From: an uncultured Flavobacteriaceae bacterium
Lineage (GTDB): Bacteria > Bacteroidota > Bacteroidia > Flavobacteriales > Flavobacteriaceae
NCBI GenBank assembly: GCA_905181625.1
Contig: CAJIYJ010000008.1
Span: forward strand, 1 to 36,317
Reading direction: 5' to 3'
DNA: 36,317 nucleotides
Below are positions 8,794 through 18,118 of this stretch, piece after piece (position 1 is the stretch's first letter; the number at the start of each line of letters is the position of its first letter). The notes below the pieces were generated by a model, which saw only the letters and a list, made by a program, of their open reading frames with translations, was not told where the DNA came from and ran no database searches. The translations under genes were made by a program, and so were the position numbers.

Positions 8794-10339
8794 GATTTTC
8801 GATGTTAGAAAAATTACTTCCTCTAATTTTAACAAATTTAGATATCATTTCCTTTAGCTTTTCTGGTTCTTTTTTAGCAAGGTCATTTTTTTGTGAAGGA
8901 TCGTCTTTTAGATTATATAGTTTAAAATCTTTTGAATTCCCTAATTCAATATTTACATTTTTACTAATTACATCCCCATCATATGGTGGAATCATTGCCC
9001 AATCTCCATTTCTATAAGCAGTTCTGGAACTTGCTTCTAAAATAAGTTCATCTCTTCCGTTTCCTTCGTTATTTAAAATTAAGTTAGAAAAATCTATACC
9101 ATCTTTTGACTTATAGTCTGAGCCAACTATACTGGAAATGGAATTAAAAAGATCTATTTGAGAGATTATTTCATTTGAAACATTTGATTTTATTTTTCCT
9201 TTCCAATAGGCAATAAAAGGAACCTTTGCACCAGCTTCAAATAAACTATACTTTCCTCCTCTTAACCCACCAGAAGGGGTGTGGTCTCCAAGCTTTTCAA
9301 CCGCATCATCATAATATCCATCATTTAGAACTGGTCCGTTATCACTAGAAAAAATGATCAACGTATTGTCTAAAATCCCTTCAGCTTTTAGCGTTTTATA
9401 AAATTCTCCAACACACCAATCTGCCTCAACAATTACATCTCCTCTGGGGCCCATTCCAGATTTACCTTCAAATCTAGGATGTGGTGTTCTTGGTACATGA
9501 GGTTGTTGTAGAGCATAATAGAGAAAGAAAGGATTGTCTTTATTTTCTTTGATATAATCTTGAGCTTTTCCTAAAAAATGATCCGCCATATCAATATCGC
9601 TCCACTTTGCTTTTTCTCCGCCTCTCATATATCCAATTCTAGGAACTCCATTTACAATAGACCCATTGTGACCATGTTCCCATTTCATTGTAGTTAATTC
9701 AGGGTTTTTTAACCCTGTTGGAAGACCGTAGTCATTATTTTCTTTTTGGTGAAAAAAGTTAACTTCTATAGGGTCATTTGGATCTAGATTTACTACATAA
9801 CCATTTTCTATATAAACACTTGGAACTCGATCTTGCGTGTCTGCCATAATGTGGGAATAATCAAAACCTACTTGATTAGGGCCAGGTGATATATTAGAAT
9901 TATAATCTATTTTACCTGAACCTAGACCTAGATGCCATTTGCCAACAATACCGGTGTGATATCCTTTAGTTTTTAATATCTTAGGTATGGTCATTTCTGT
10001 TGTGTCAATAATTAGTGAGGCTCCTGTTAATATTTTTGCTCTTGGATTTCTCCATGGATAAGTCCCTGTTAATAAAGCATATCGACTAGGGCTGCATGTT
10101 GCAGAAGAAGCATATCCGTTAGTAAACCTTATGCCACCATTAGCTAGTTTATCAATATTCGGGGTGTTTAAAGTCCCTTTATTGTAAGCACTTACGTCTC
10201 CATAACCTAAGTCATCTGTATAAATAACAATAATGTTAGGTTTGATTTCTTTATTGTTTTTTTCCTGAAGATCTTCACAACCTATAAATAATATAGAAAG
10301 TAACGCAATTTTGAGTGAGGAGAGTATTCTTTTAATCAT
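8771..10339 (-). CDS. Lipoprotein sulfatase (S1, formylglycine type)
   Basis: This is a 522-residue S1-family sulfatase that removes sulfate esters. Residues 1-21 form a lipoprotein signal ending LFIGC (Cys21), so it should be tethered to a membrane outside the cytoplasm. The catalytic features are in place: a metal-binding Asp pair in YTDDLGYGD (42-43), Cys82 in CSPSRYALLTG for conversion to formylglycine, GKWHLG (133-138), His281 in QQPHVPR, and Asp-Asn in SSDNGP (333-334), then GGLRGGKYSLFEAG. Length and motif order are typical of active enzymes. Maturation needs a formylglycine-generating or anaerobic sulfatase-maturing enzyme, and neither is encoded in the window. It is divergent from a second, quite different sulfatase 122 bp away. 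A marine sulfated polysaccharide is the likely substrate, but the subfamily was not determined. Confidence 0.93.
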   Translation of the reverse strand: MIKRILSSLKIALLSILFIGCEDLQEKNNKEIKPNIIVIYTDDLGYGDVSAYNKGTLNTPNIDKLANGGIRFTNGYASSATCSPSRYALLTGTYPWRNPRAKILTGASLIIDTTEMTIPKILKTKGYHTGIVGKWHLGLGSGKIDYNSNISPGPNQVGFDYSHIMADTQDRVPSVYIENGYVVNLDPNDPIEVNFFHQKENNDYGLPTGLKNPELTTMKWEHGHNGSIVNGVPRIGYMRGGEKAKWSDIDMADHFLGKAQDYIKENKDNPFFLYYALQQPHVPRTPHPRFEGKSGMGPRGDVIVEADWCVGEFYKTLKAEGILDNTLIIFSSDNGPVLNDGYYDDAVEKLGDHTPSGGLRGGKYSLFEAGAKVPFIAYWKGKIKSNVSNEIISQIDLFNSISSIVGSDYKSKDGIDFSNLILNNEGNGRDELILEASSRTAYRNGDWAMIPPYDGDVISKNVNIELGNSKDFKLYNLKDDPSQKNDLAKKEPEKLKEMISKFVKIRGSNFSNIENLKLDQKI

Positions 10340-10461
10340 TTTATAAATATTAAGTGTACCTTTTGTTCGATTTATGGGTCTTTTAACTCATTTTAGAGGT
10401 TATAACATTCATAAAAATAAAATAATATCTAGAATAATTATTATTAAATTAATAATCTATT

Positions 10462-11991
10462 ATGAATTTTATAAAAATAATCTCAATTATAATTCTAATA
10501 TCTATCATTTCTTGTAAAACTACTCAAAAACCAAATATTATTATTTTTTTGGTAGATGATATGGGTTGGCAAGACACTTCTGTGCCTTTTTGGAAAGAAA
10601 AAACAAATTTTAACAGAATATACAAAACTCCAAACATGGAGCGTTTAGCTTCAGAAGGAATGAAATTTACCCAGGCTTACGCTACGCCGGTTTGTACCCC
10701 TACTAGAGTTAGTTTAATTTCTGGAATGAATGCTGCAAGACATCGAGTGACTAATTGGACGTTAAGAAGAAATATTTCTATGGTAAAAGACCCAGTAGGT
10801 TTGCAAATCCCTATGTGGAATATGAATGGTGCTCAGCCAATAGATTCTATTGAAAATTCTATTCACATCACGCCTCTTCCACACATACTAAAAAACAACA
10901 ACTACAAAACCATTCACGTTGGAAAAGCTCACTTTGGTGCCTTAACTACACCAGGAGCAAATCCATTAAATTTAGGGTTTGAAGTTAATATTGCTGGGCA
11001 TGCAGCTGGTGCACCTGGAAGTTATTATGGTTTAAAAAAATTCCAAAACAAAAGAAGAAATGAAAAAATATGGGATGTCCCGGGATTAGAGAAATATCAC
11101 GGTAAAGATATTTTTTTAAGTGAAGCTTTAACTAATGAAGCGATTTTAGAAATAGATAAAAGTATTGATGATAAAAAGCCCTTTTTTTTATATATGGCAC
11201 ATTATGCAGTCCATACCCCAATTCAAGGAGACTCACGATTTGAACAAAATTATTTAAATAAAGAATTAGATTCTATTGAAGCTAAATACGCTTCAATGAT
11301 TGAAGGAATGGATAAAAGTCTTGGGGATTTAATGAATCATCTGAATAAAAAAGGAATTAGTGATAATACTATAATATTATTCATGTCTGATAATGGAGGA
11401 TTAAGTGCTCATGCAAGAGGAGGAGAAAAACATACACATAACAAACCACTTAAAAGCGGAAAAGGTTCCTTATACGAAGGCGGAATAAGAGAACCAATGA
11501 TAGTAAAATGGCCTGGAAAGACTAAAAAAGCAAGCACAACAAATAAACCTGTAATTATAGAAGATTTCTTTTCGACAGTTTTAGAGATGGCACAAATTAA
11601 TGACTATAAAACCGTTCAGAATGTTGATGGTATAAGTTTTACTTCTTTATTAAAAGGGGAAATAGAAATTCCTAATAATAGATCATTTTTTTGGCACTAC
11701 CCTAATAATTGGGGAGGAAATGGTCCTGGTATTGCAGCTGGAAGTGTTATAAGAAAAGGAGATTGGAAATTAATCTATTATCATTTAAACAGTAATTTCG
11801 AACTCTTCAATATTAATAAAGATATTGGTGAGTTTAAAAATTTAGTAAGTTCTGAAAGGGATAAATTGAAAGAATTATCAAAAGAGTTAGGGAATTATTT
11901 AAGAAAAGTAAATGCACAAATGCCTGTTCAAACATCTACAAACACTTTAGTCCCTTGGCCCGATGACAAGAAAATATTGAATGTATATTAA
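10462..11991 (+). CDS. Lipoprotein sulfatase (S1, formylglycine type), second gene
   Basis: This is a 509-residue S1 sulfatase, divergent from the first one. The N-terminus has a lipoprotein signal ending SIISC (Cys18). Visible active-site parts are the Asp pair in LVDDMGWQD (32-33), the formylglycine motif CTPTRVSLISG with Cys78, GKAHFG at 154-159, MAHYAVHTPIQ, and MSDNGGLSAHARGGEKHTHNKPLKSGKGS with the metal Asp-Asn pair. Its sequence is clearly not a recent duplicate of the neighbour: motif flanks and spacing differ, which suggests a different sulfate position or glycan. The 3' end is followed directly by the remnant of an asparaginase-like gene. The ATG at 10462 leaves only a short N-region before the lipobox, as expected. 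An outer-membrane or periplasmic location is inferred. Confidence 0.93.
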   Translation: MNFIKIISIIILISIISCKTTQKPNIIIFLVDDMGWQDTSVPFWKEKTNFNRIYKTPNMERLASEGMKFTQAYATPVCTPTRVSLISGMNAARHRVTNWTLRRNISMVKDPVGLQIPMWNMNGAQPIDSIENSIHITPLPHILKNNNYKTIHVGKAHFGALTTPGANPLNLGFEVNIAGHAAGAPGSYYGLKKFQNKRRNEKIWDVPGLEKYHGKDIFLSEALTNEAILEIDKSIDDKKPFFLYMAHYAVHTPIQGDSRFEQNYLNKELDSIEAKYASMIEGMDKSLGDLMNHLNKKGISDNTIILFMSDNGGLSAHARGGEKHTHNKPLKSGKGSLYEGGIREPMIVKWPGKTKKASTTNKPVIIEDFFSTVLEMAQINDYKTVQNVDGISFTSLLKGEIEIPNNRSFFWHYPNNWGGNGPGIAAGSVIRKGDWKLIYYHLNSNFELFNINKDIGEFKNLVSSERDKLKELSKELGNYLRKVNAQMPVQTSTNTLVPWPDDKKILNVY

Positions 11992-11994
11992 ATT

Positions 11995-12263
11995 CGAATT
12001 GCTCATGGGACTGACAGAATGGTTGAAACAGTAAAAGCAATTGCCCAAACTGAATTAAAAAAAAAACTATTATACTCACTGGGGCAATTATACCTTATCC
12101 CTTTGGAAGTTCATCTGATGGGTTTTTCAAATTAGGTTGCGCTCTCTCATACGTTCAAAATTTACATAAAGGAGTTTACATCACTATGTAAGGACAATAT
12201 TTTAATTGGAACGAAGTTGTGAAAAATTTAGAAAAAGGATGTTTCGAAAAAAGACAAAATTAA
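11995..12263 (+). pseudogene. Truncated, frameshifted copy of the asparaginase-like gene
   Basis: This stretch aligns base by base with the 3' half of the intact gene at 8287-8793, from the HGTDRMVETA motif to the C-terminus, with high identity (for example CTCATGGGAC followed by GACAGAATGGTTGAAACAG in both). It lacks the 5' half. The A10 run near 12057-12066 is one base short of the number needed to keep frame, and the Gln codon in the MQGQYFNWNE block has become TAA (12188-12190). The 5' break falls only a few bases after the sulfatase stop codon. It is therefore a paralogous remnant rather than a gene, and it marks a duplication or rearrangement around the sulfatase pair. Confidence 0.88.
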
Positions 12264-12342
12264 TTATCTTTTAAATCAAACTCCTCACCAGCATAAGATA
12301 TTTATTCACTAGTTTCAATTGTTTGTCCAATAAATTTTCCTT
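12260..12342 (-). pseudogene. Possible gene remnant with one internal stop
   Basis: Read on the minus strand, the short stretch gives GKFIGQTIETSE, a stop codon, then ISYAGEEFDLKDN and a final stop. The amino acids look coding, but no start codon is present and I do not recognise the family. It lies between the asparaginase remnant and the 3' end of the LysR gene. It may be the eroded C-terminus of a former gene. Confidence 0.3.
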
Positions 12343-12353
12343 TTTATTTAAAG

Positions 12354-13289
12354 CTACTTGATTTTTTTAAATAATTTAAATTTGTCTAAAGATGTATCTG
12401 TTTTTAGTGAGTCAACTATTTCAAGTACGTCGTTTAAGATAGGATTTGTATTTTTTTTATTCCAAATAACTGAGAGAGTTGTTTTTTGTGAAATAGACGT
12501 TAATTCTATAAATTTAATTTTGTGACCTCGCTTTTGTGCTAACGATTTTGGTACAATAGAAATTCCAAAATTATTTTCTACTAACTTAAAAATTGAACTT
12601 GAGTGAATTGTATTATGAGAGCTTAACGGGGCAAAACCACAATCATCAAAAATTTGCATAACTTTCTCATGATAAGATGCACTATATTTTACATCAAAAA
12701 GAATAAAAGACTCCTCTTTAAACTGTGCTAAACTTATAAAGTTATCTTCATTTATCAAATGATCTTTTGGTAAAACCAAACAGAAATTTTCTTTTAAAAT
12801 TGATTTAATTTCTAAAGCTCTAGGAACTCTTTCTAATCTTACAAAACCAATATCCAATGAAAAAGATAAAAGGTCTTCCAATTGATGTTGGTTATCAATT
12901 TCCTTTAAATTAAACAATATATTTGGATGATTTTTTTCAAAACGTAGCAATAAATCAGGGATAACATCCTGCATTGCAGAACCTACATATCCAATTTTTA
13001 ATACCCCCTTCTTACCATTATGTAACATTTTTGCATTCTCTAAAGTATGTGAAAGTGTCTTTAATTGAATTGAAAATTCGATTTTTAAATATTCTCCAAC
13101 TTTTGTTAAAACCACTTTTCGAGTATGCCTTTCAAACAAAGCAACGCCTAGTTCTTCTTCAAAAACTTTTATCTGCCTGCTAAGCCCTGGTTGAGAAATA
13201 AACAAACGTTCAGCTGCTTTTCTAAAATGTAATTCATCTGCAACTGCTAAAAAATATCTAATGTGTCTTAATTCTATTTGATAACTCAT
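12354..13289 (-). CDS. LysR-family regulator, probably of the hut operon
   Basis: This is a 311-residue LysR-type transcriptional regulator. The N-terminal winged helix-turn-helix is clear: RHIRYFLAVADELHFRKAAERLFISQPGLSRQIKVFEEELGVALFERHTRKVVLT over residues 8-62. The C-terminal substrate-binding domain starts near residue 90 (GVLKIGYVGSAMQDVIPDLL). It is divergent from hutH with an 83-bp gap, the standard arrangement for a LysR protein that controls its neighbour and itself, with an inducer from the pathway. Proteobacterial hut operons usually use HutC (GntR) and Bacillus uses HutP, so a LysR regulator is a different solution. The inducer, probably urocanate or histidine, is an inference. 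The ATG start at 13289 is well supported by the HTH position. Confidence 0.88.
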   Translation of the reverse strand: MSYQIELRHIRYFLAVADELHFRKAAERLFISQPGLSRQIKVFEEELGVALFERHTRKVVLTKVGEYLKIEFSIQLKTLSHTLENAKMLHNGKKGVLKIGYVGSAMQDVIPDLLLRFEKNHPNILFNLKEIDNQHQLEDLLSFSLDIGFVRLERVPRALEIKSILKENFCLVLPKDHLINEDNFISLAQFKEESFILFDVKYSASYHEKVMQIFDDCGFAPLSSHNTIHSSSIFKLVENNFGISIVPKSLAQKRGHKIKFIELTSISQKTTLSVIWNKKNTNPILNDVLEIVDSLKTDTSLDKFKLFKKIK

Positions 13290-13372
13290 AATTATTAATT
13301 AATGTATTAAACGATATCAATAAGCATTAAAAATAAGAATAACTTAGTTAAGAAAATATAATAACTCAAAAG
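13290..13372. promoter_or_regulatory. Divergent LysR/hutH promoter region
   Basis: This 83-bp AT-rich gap separates the divergent regulator and hutH starts. It must hold both promoters and the LysR operator. No perfect T-N11-A palindrome stands out by eye; the ACGATATC stretch near 13311-13318 is the most symmetric part. Confidence 0.4.
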
Positions 13373-14872
13373 ATGACCTTTAAATACGGAATAGATAAAT
13401 TAACGGTATCAAAAATTATCGCTATTACTCAAGGAAAAATGCAGGCAGAGTTAACAACACAAACAATTCAAACAATAAATGAATGTAGAGCAAAAGTAGA
13501 GAAAATGGCAAATGGACCGAAAGCAGTGTATGGTATAAATACTGGTTTTGGACCTTTGTGTGATGTACAAATCACTTCTGACGAAACGAGCACATTACAA
13601 AAAAATCTGTTAATTACTCACGCTGTTGGTGTGGGTAAAAATATAGATAAACAGCTGTCCAAAATTATGATGATTTGTAAAGTGCATGCGCTGTGTCAAG
13701 GTTTTTCTGGTGTTCGATTAGCCTTAATAGAAAGGATTATTTATTTTATTGAGCATGATTTACTGCCAACAGTACCTAAACAAGGTTCTGTAGGAGCGTC
13801 AGGAGATCTAGCTCCGTTATCGCATTTATTCTTGCCAATAATCGGCGAAGGAGAGTTTTGGATAAACCAAGATATTGTTCCTGCAAAAGAAGTATTAGCG
13901 AACCATCAATTAGAAATAATTCAGTTAGAAGCAAAAGAGGGTTTAGGCTTGATAAACGGCACTCAATTTATTCTCGCACATACCATAACTGGTCTGATAA
14001 AAATGGAATACTTATTAGATTTAGCAGATATTTCCGGAGCAATGAGCATTGAAGGTTACAAAGGAAGTTCATCTCCTTTCAGAGAAGAATTACATACAAT
14101 AAGACCCTTTAAAGGTAATATTAAAGTAGCTGAAAGAATGCGAAACTTGTTTAAAGACTCTCAAAATATTACTTCACATGAAAACTGTGAGCGTGTTCAA
14201 GATCCGTATTCAATGCGTTGTATTCCGCAAGTTCATGGCGCTTCTAGAAATGCATATTATCATTTATTAGAATTAGCCCAAATAGAAATGAATTCTGTCA
14301 CAGACAATCCTATTGTCTTAAGCGACAGTGAAGCTATTTCTGGAGGTAATTTCCATGGGCAACCACTAGCAATGGCATTAGATTATTGCTCAATAGCAGC
14401 TTCAGAACTAGGAAATATTGCAGACAGACGTTGTTGTTTATTATTAGAAGGCAAATACGGTCTGCCTAGATTATTAACGAAAGATGGGGGATTAAATTCT
14501 GGGTTTATGATGCCACAATATACCACAGCTGCTTTGGTAACTGAAAATAAATCTTTATGCTTCCCTCCTTCTGCAGATAGCATTCCAACTGGGTTAGGTC
14601 AAGAAGATCACGTTTCTATGGGAAGTATTTCTGGACGTCAATTCAATCAAATTCTGGAGAATTTAGAAAAAATAATAGCCATTGAATTAATGTATGCAGC
14701 ACAAGCTTTAGATTTTAGAAGACCCAACACGTTTTCAAAAATCATTGAGGAAAATCATAATATAATCAGGGAGAAAGTTGAAAAACTAGAAGATGATCGC
14801 CTATTAAAAGAGGATATAAAAAAAATAATTCAAATGGTAGAAACCAAAAAATTTATAGTAAAATATAATTAG
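13373..14872 (+). CDS. hutH: Histidine ammonia-lyase
   Basis: HutH deaminates L-histidine to trans-urocanate, the first step of histidine degradation, in the cytoplasm. The 499 residues match the usual length. The MIO prosthetic group would form from Ala142-Ser143-Gly144 in GSVGASGDLAPLSH. Other family motifs include YGINTGFG (53-60), LINGTQ (about 197), ENCERVQDPYSMRCIPQVHG and SVTDNPI. It is the first gene of hutH-hutU-hutI-hutG; hutU starts 2 bp after its stop codon, so they are co-transcribed. The ATG at 13373 gives a normal N-terminus. Assignment to HutH rather than a phenylalanine or tyrosine ammonia-lyase rests on the hut context and on the HutH-like CERVQDPYS region. Confidence 0.96.
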   Translation: MTFKYGIDKLTVSKIIAITQGKMQAELTTQTIQTINECRAKVEKMANGPKAVYGINTGFGPLCDVQITSDETSTLQKNLLITHAVGVGKNIDKQLSKIMMICKVHALCQGFSGVRLALIERIIYFIEHDLLPTVPKQGSVGASGDLAPLSHLFLPIIGEGEFWINQDIVPAKEVLANHQLEIIQLEAKEGLGLINGTQFILAHTITGLIKMEYLLDLADISGAMSIEGYKGSSSPFREELHTIRPFKGNIKVAERMRNLFKDSQNITSHENCERVQDPYSMRCIPQVHGASRNAYYHLLELAQIEMNSVTDNPIVLSDSEAISGGNFHGQPLAMALDYCSIAASELGNIADRRCCLLLEGKYGLPRLLTKDGGLNSGFMMPQYTTAALVTENKSLCFPPSADSIPTGLGQEDHVSMGSISGRQFNQILENLEKIIAIELMYAAQALDFRRPNTFSKIIEENHNIIREKVEKLEDDRLLKEDIKKIIQMVETKKFIVKYN

Positions 14873-14874
14873 AT

Positions 14875-16872
14875 ATGACATTTAAAGAACAAATTCTAGA
14901 GGGGATACCAAAAGCCTTACCCGCTAAAAAATTATACTCAAAAGATTCAAATAGAGCTCCAAAAAGAAAAGATATTTTGTCTGTTGAAGAAAAGAAATTG
15001 GCTATAAAAAATGCATTACGTTATTTCCCAAAAGAATGGCATCAAGAATTGTCTACCGAATTTGCATATGAATTAAATGAATTTGGTAGAATTTATATGC
15101 ACCGATTCAAACCAACTTATAAAATTTTCGCAAGACCAATTTCAGAATATCCTGCCAAAACACAACAAGCCGCAGCAATTATATTGATGATACATAATAA
15201 TTTGAATCCTGAAGTTGCACAACATCCAGAGGAATTAATAACATATGGAGGAAATGGTGCTGTTTTTCAGAATTGGGCTCAGTATCTTTTGGTTGTGCAA
15301 TATTTGGCAATTATGACAGAAGAGCAAACCTTGCATTTGTATTCTGGTCATCCAATGGGTTTATTTCCATCATCTAAAAATGCACCGAGAGTCGTAGTCA
15401 CCAACGGAATGATGATTCCTAATTATTCGAAACCGAACGACTGGGAAAAGTTTAATGCTTTAGGGGTTACTCAGTACGGTCAAATGACGGCAGGTTCATT
15501 TATGTATATCGGCCCGCAAGGTATTGTACATGGAACAACCATCACAGTAATGAATGCATTTAGAAAAATACTAAAACAAGGAGAGAGTCCAAATGGAAAA
15601 ATATTTTTAACTTCTGGTTTAGGTGGCATGAGTGGTGCACAACCAAAAGCAGGAAATATTGCAGGGTGTATTACGATTTGTGCAGAATTAAATAGAAAAG
15701 CAGCTACAAAAAGACATCAACAAGGCTGGGTAGATATTTTAATTGATGATATCGATGTTTTAGTTAAAAAAACCCTTGAAGCTAAAAAAAATAACGAAGT
15801 AGTTTCTATCGCTTTTATTGGAAATATTATTGAAGTTTGGGAGCATTTTGACGAGAAAAATATCTTTATTCATATTGGCTCAGATCAAACCTCTCTTCAT
15901 ATCCCTTGGACTGGCGGGTATTACCCTGTAGACTTATCTTACGAGGAATCAAATATTTTAATTAGAGAAAATCCTAAGCTATTTAAAGAAAAAGTACAAG
16001 AATCTTTAAGAAGACATGCAAATTCAATTAATAAACATACCGAAAAAGGAACATATTTTTTTGATTATGGGAATGCCTTTTTATTAGAATCTTCAAGAGC
16101 TGGTGCAAATGTAATGGCAAAAAACAATATCGATTTCAAGTACCCTTCTTATGTTCAAGACATTTTAGGTCCTATGTGTTTCGATTATGGTTTTGGTCCT
16201 TTTAGATGGGTTTGTGCATCTGGAAATGGGGAAGATCTAGACAAAACAGATCAAATTGCTGCAAGCATTTTACAAAACTTAATGGAGAATTCTCCAACGG
16301 AAATTCGACTACAAATGCAAGATAATATCACTTGGATCAAAAATGCAAAATCTAATAATATGGTGGTTGGGTCTAAAGCGAGAATTTTATACGCAGATGC
16401 TGAAGGACGCATAAAAATTGCTGAAGCTTTTAACAATTCAATTGCAAAAGGCGAAATTGGTCCTATTATTTTAGGTAGAGATCATCATGATGTTAGCGGA
16501 ACAGATTCTCCTTTTAGAGAAACTTCTAATATCTATGACGGAAGTAAATTCACAGCAGACATGTCTATTCATAATGTCATCGGAGATAGTTTTAGAGGGG
16601 CAACTTGGGTTTCTATTCACAATGGGGGTGGAGTTGGATGGGGGGAAGTCATAAACGGAGGTTTTGGAATGTTATTAGACGGAACTAAGGAATCTGAAAA
16701 AAAGCTGAAAAACATGCTTTTATACGATGTGAACAATGGAATTGCTAGAAGAAGTTGGGCAAGAAATAATGAAGCTATATTTGCCATTAAAAGAGAAATG
16801 GAGAGAACTCCTAATTTAAAAATCACTTTACCTAACTTGGTAGAAGAAACTATATTAAAAGACTTGTTTTAA
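14875..16872 (+). CDS. hutU: Urocanate hydratase
   Basis: HutU adds water to urocanate to give 4-imidazolone-5-propionate, using tightly bound NAD+. The 665 residues fit the longer urocanase form common in Bacteroidota (many bacterial enzymes are about 555). Landmarks are YGGNGAVFQNWAQY (124-137), LYSGHPMG (155-162), VVTNGMM, the Gly-rich SGLGGMSGAQPKAG (247-260), SDQTSLHIPWTGGYYPVDLSYEE, and near the C-terminus GRDHHDVSGTDSPFRET and NGGGVGWGEVINGGFGM. It starts 2 bp after hutH, and its TAA overlaps the ATG of hutI by one base (TAATG), which suggests translational coupling. There is no frame break in this gene, in contrast to hutI. Confidence 0.96.
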   Translation: MTFKEQILEGIPKALPAKKLYSKDSNRAPKRKDILSVEEKKLAIKNALRYFPKEWHQELSTEFAYELNEFGRIYMHRFKPTYKIFARPISEYPAKTQQAAAIILMIHNNLNPEVAQHPEELITYGGNGAVFQNWAQYLLVVQYLAIMTEEQTLHLYSGHPMGLFPSSKNAPRVVVTNGMMIPNYSKPNDWEKFNALGVTQYGQMTAGSFMYIGPQGIVHGTTITVMNAFRKILKQGESPNGKIFLTSGLGGMSGAQPKAGNIAGCITICAELNRKAATKRHQQGWVDILIDDIDVLVKKTLEAKKNNEVVSIAFIGNIIEVWEHFDEKNIFIHIGSDQTSLHIPWTGGYYPVDLSYEESNILIRENPKLFKEKVQESLRRHANSINKHTEKGTYFFDYGNAFLLESSRAGANVMAKNNIDFKYPSYVQDILGPMCFDYGFGPFRWVCASGNGEDLDKTDQIAASILQNLMENSPTEIRLQMQDNITWIKNAKSNNMVVGSKARILYADAEGRIKIAEAFNNSIAKGEIGPIILGRDHHDVSGTDSPFRETSNIYDGSKFTADMSIHNVIGDSFRGATWVSIHNGGGVGWGEVINGGFGMLLDGTKESEKKLKNMLLYDVNNGIARRSWARNNEAIFAIKREMERTPNLKITLPNLVEETILKDLF

Positions 16873-18118
16873 TGAACGTACTTTTTAAAAACATCAAAGA
16901 ATTAGTTCAGGTTAGAGAAATTACTGTCGATTTTCTTTCTGGGAAAGAGATGAATATTTTACCTACCATTAAAAATGCTTTTTTATTAGTGGAAAATGGA
17001 TTGATTTCAAATTTTGGTGTGATGGAAAATTGTCCGAAAACTGAATTAAAAATTATTGACGCTTCCGGAAAAATGATATTACCTTCTTGGTGCGATTCTC
17101 ACACTCATATCGTGTATGCAGGTAATAGAGAAGGTGAATTCGTAGATAGAATTAACGGGCTTTCTTATAAGGAAATTGCAGATAATGGCGGTGGAATTTT
17201 AAACTCTGCTAAAAAATTACAAACAACTTCAGAGGCTGCTCTATACAGTCAAAGTAAAGTGCGTTTAGAAGAAATTATACATCTTAGGAACTGGAGCTGT
17301 AGAAATTAAATCTGGTTACGGATTAACTAAGAACGATGAGCTTAAAATGCTTCGCGTTATCAAAAAATTAAAAGAAAAGTACCCTATTGAAATAAAAGCT
17401 ACTTTTTTAGGGGCACATGCAGTACCTTTCGAATATACAAAACAACAAAAGTGGTTATCTAAAAATGCTGATTGATGAGGTCCTCCCGGAAATAAAAAAA
17501 GAAAATTTAGCAGATTTTATTGATGTTTTTTGTGAAAAAGACTATTATTCTGTTGCTGATACAGAGCAACTTTTACAAGCTGGATTAAAACAGGGATTGG
17601 CTGGTAAAATTCATGTAAATCAATTTACTGCGATTGGAGGAATACAAGCCGGAATTGCAAATAATGTTTTGTCGGTAGATCATTTAGAAGAAATGAGAAG
17701 CGAAGATATTGAAGCTTTAAAAGGTACAAAAACAATGCCGGTTGCGTTACCAAGCTGTTCCTATTTTTTAAACATTCAATATACACCCGCAAGAAAAATG
17801 ATAGATGAAGGTTTGCCATTGGCTTTAGCTTCAGATTATAATCCGGGCTCAACTCCCTCTGGGAATATGAATTTCGTAGTTGCTGCTGCTTGTATAAAAA
17901 TGCAAATGACGCCTAAGGAAGCCATAAACGCTGCAACAATTAACGGAGCATATGCAATGAATTTATATAGTAAAGTAGGTTCTATAACAAAAGGTAAATT
18001 AGCAAATTTAATTTTAACGAAAAAAATCCCTTCTTATAACTTTATTCCATATTCTTTTGGAAATTCTTGCATTGAAAAAGTGTTTTTAAAAGGAGAAGAA
18101 ATAAAATACAAAAAATGA
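16872..18118 (+). pseudogene. hutI: Imidazolonepropionase, split by two frameshifts
   Basis: HutI opens the imidazolone ring to give N-formimidoyl-L-glutamate. The sense sequence runs through three frames. Frame 0 covers 16872 to about 17280 (ILPSWCDSHTHIVYAGNREGEF, the HxH metal motif). Frame 1 runs from about 17284 to 17450 ([26 protein letters not shown]). Frame 2 then runs to the TGA at 18116-18118 ([46 protein letters not shown]). Each break behaves like one extra base: near the ATTATACATC stretch at 17275-17283, and at the AAAAGTGG stretch near 17448-17452. Removing one base at each site restores a single frame of about 415 residues with all family motifs. As written the gene cannot make full enzyme. 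Two single-base insertions in an otherwise perfect operon could be assembly errors or a very recent inactivation. It overlaps hutG by 4 bp (ATGA). Confidence 0.85.

Noticed and set aside
8790..9017. Plus-strand frames inside the sulfatase, katG, hutU, hutH and other genes
   Set aside because: They are antisense or shifted shadows of strongly supported genes, without start signals or domain content of their own.
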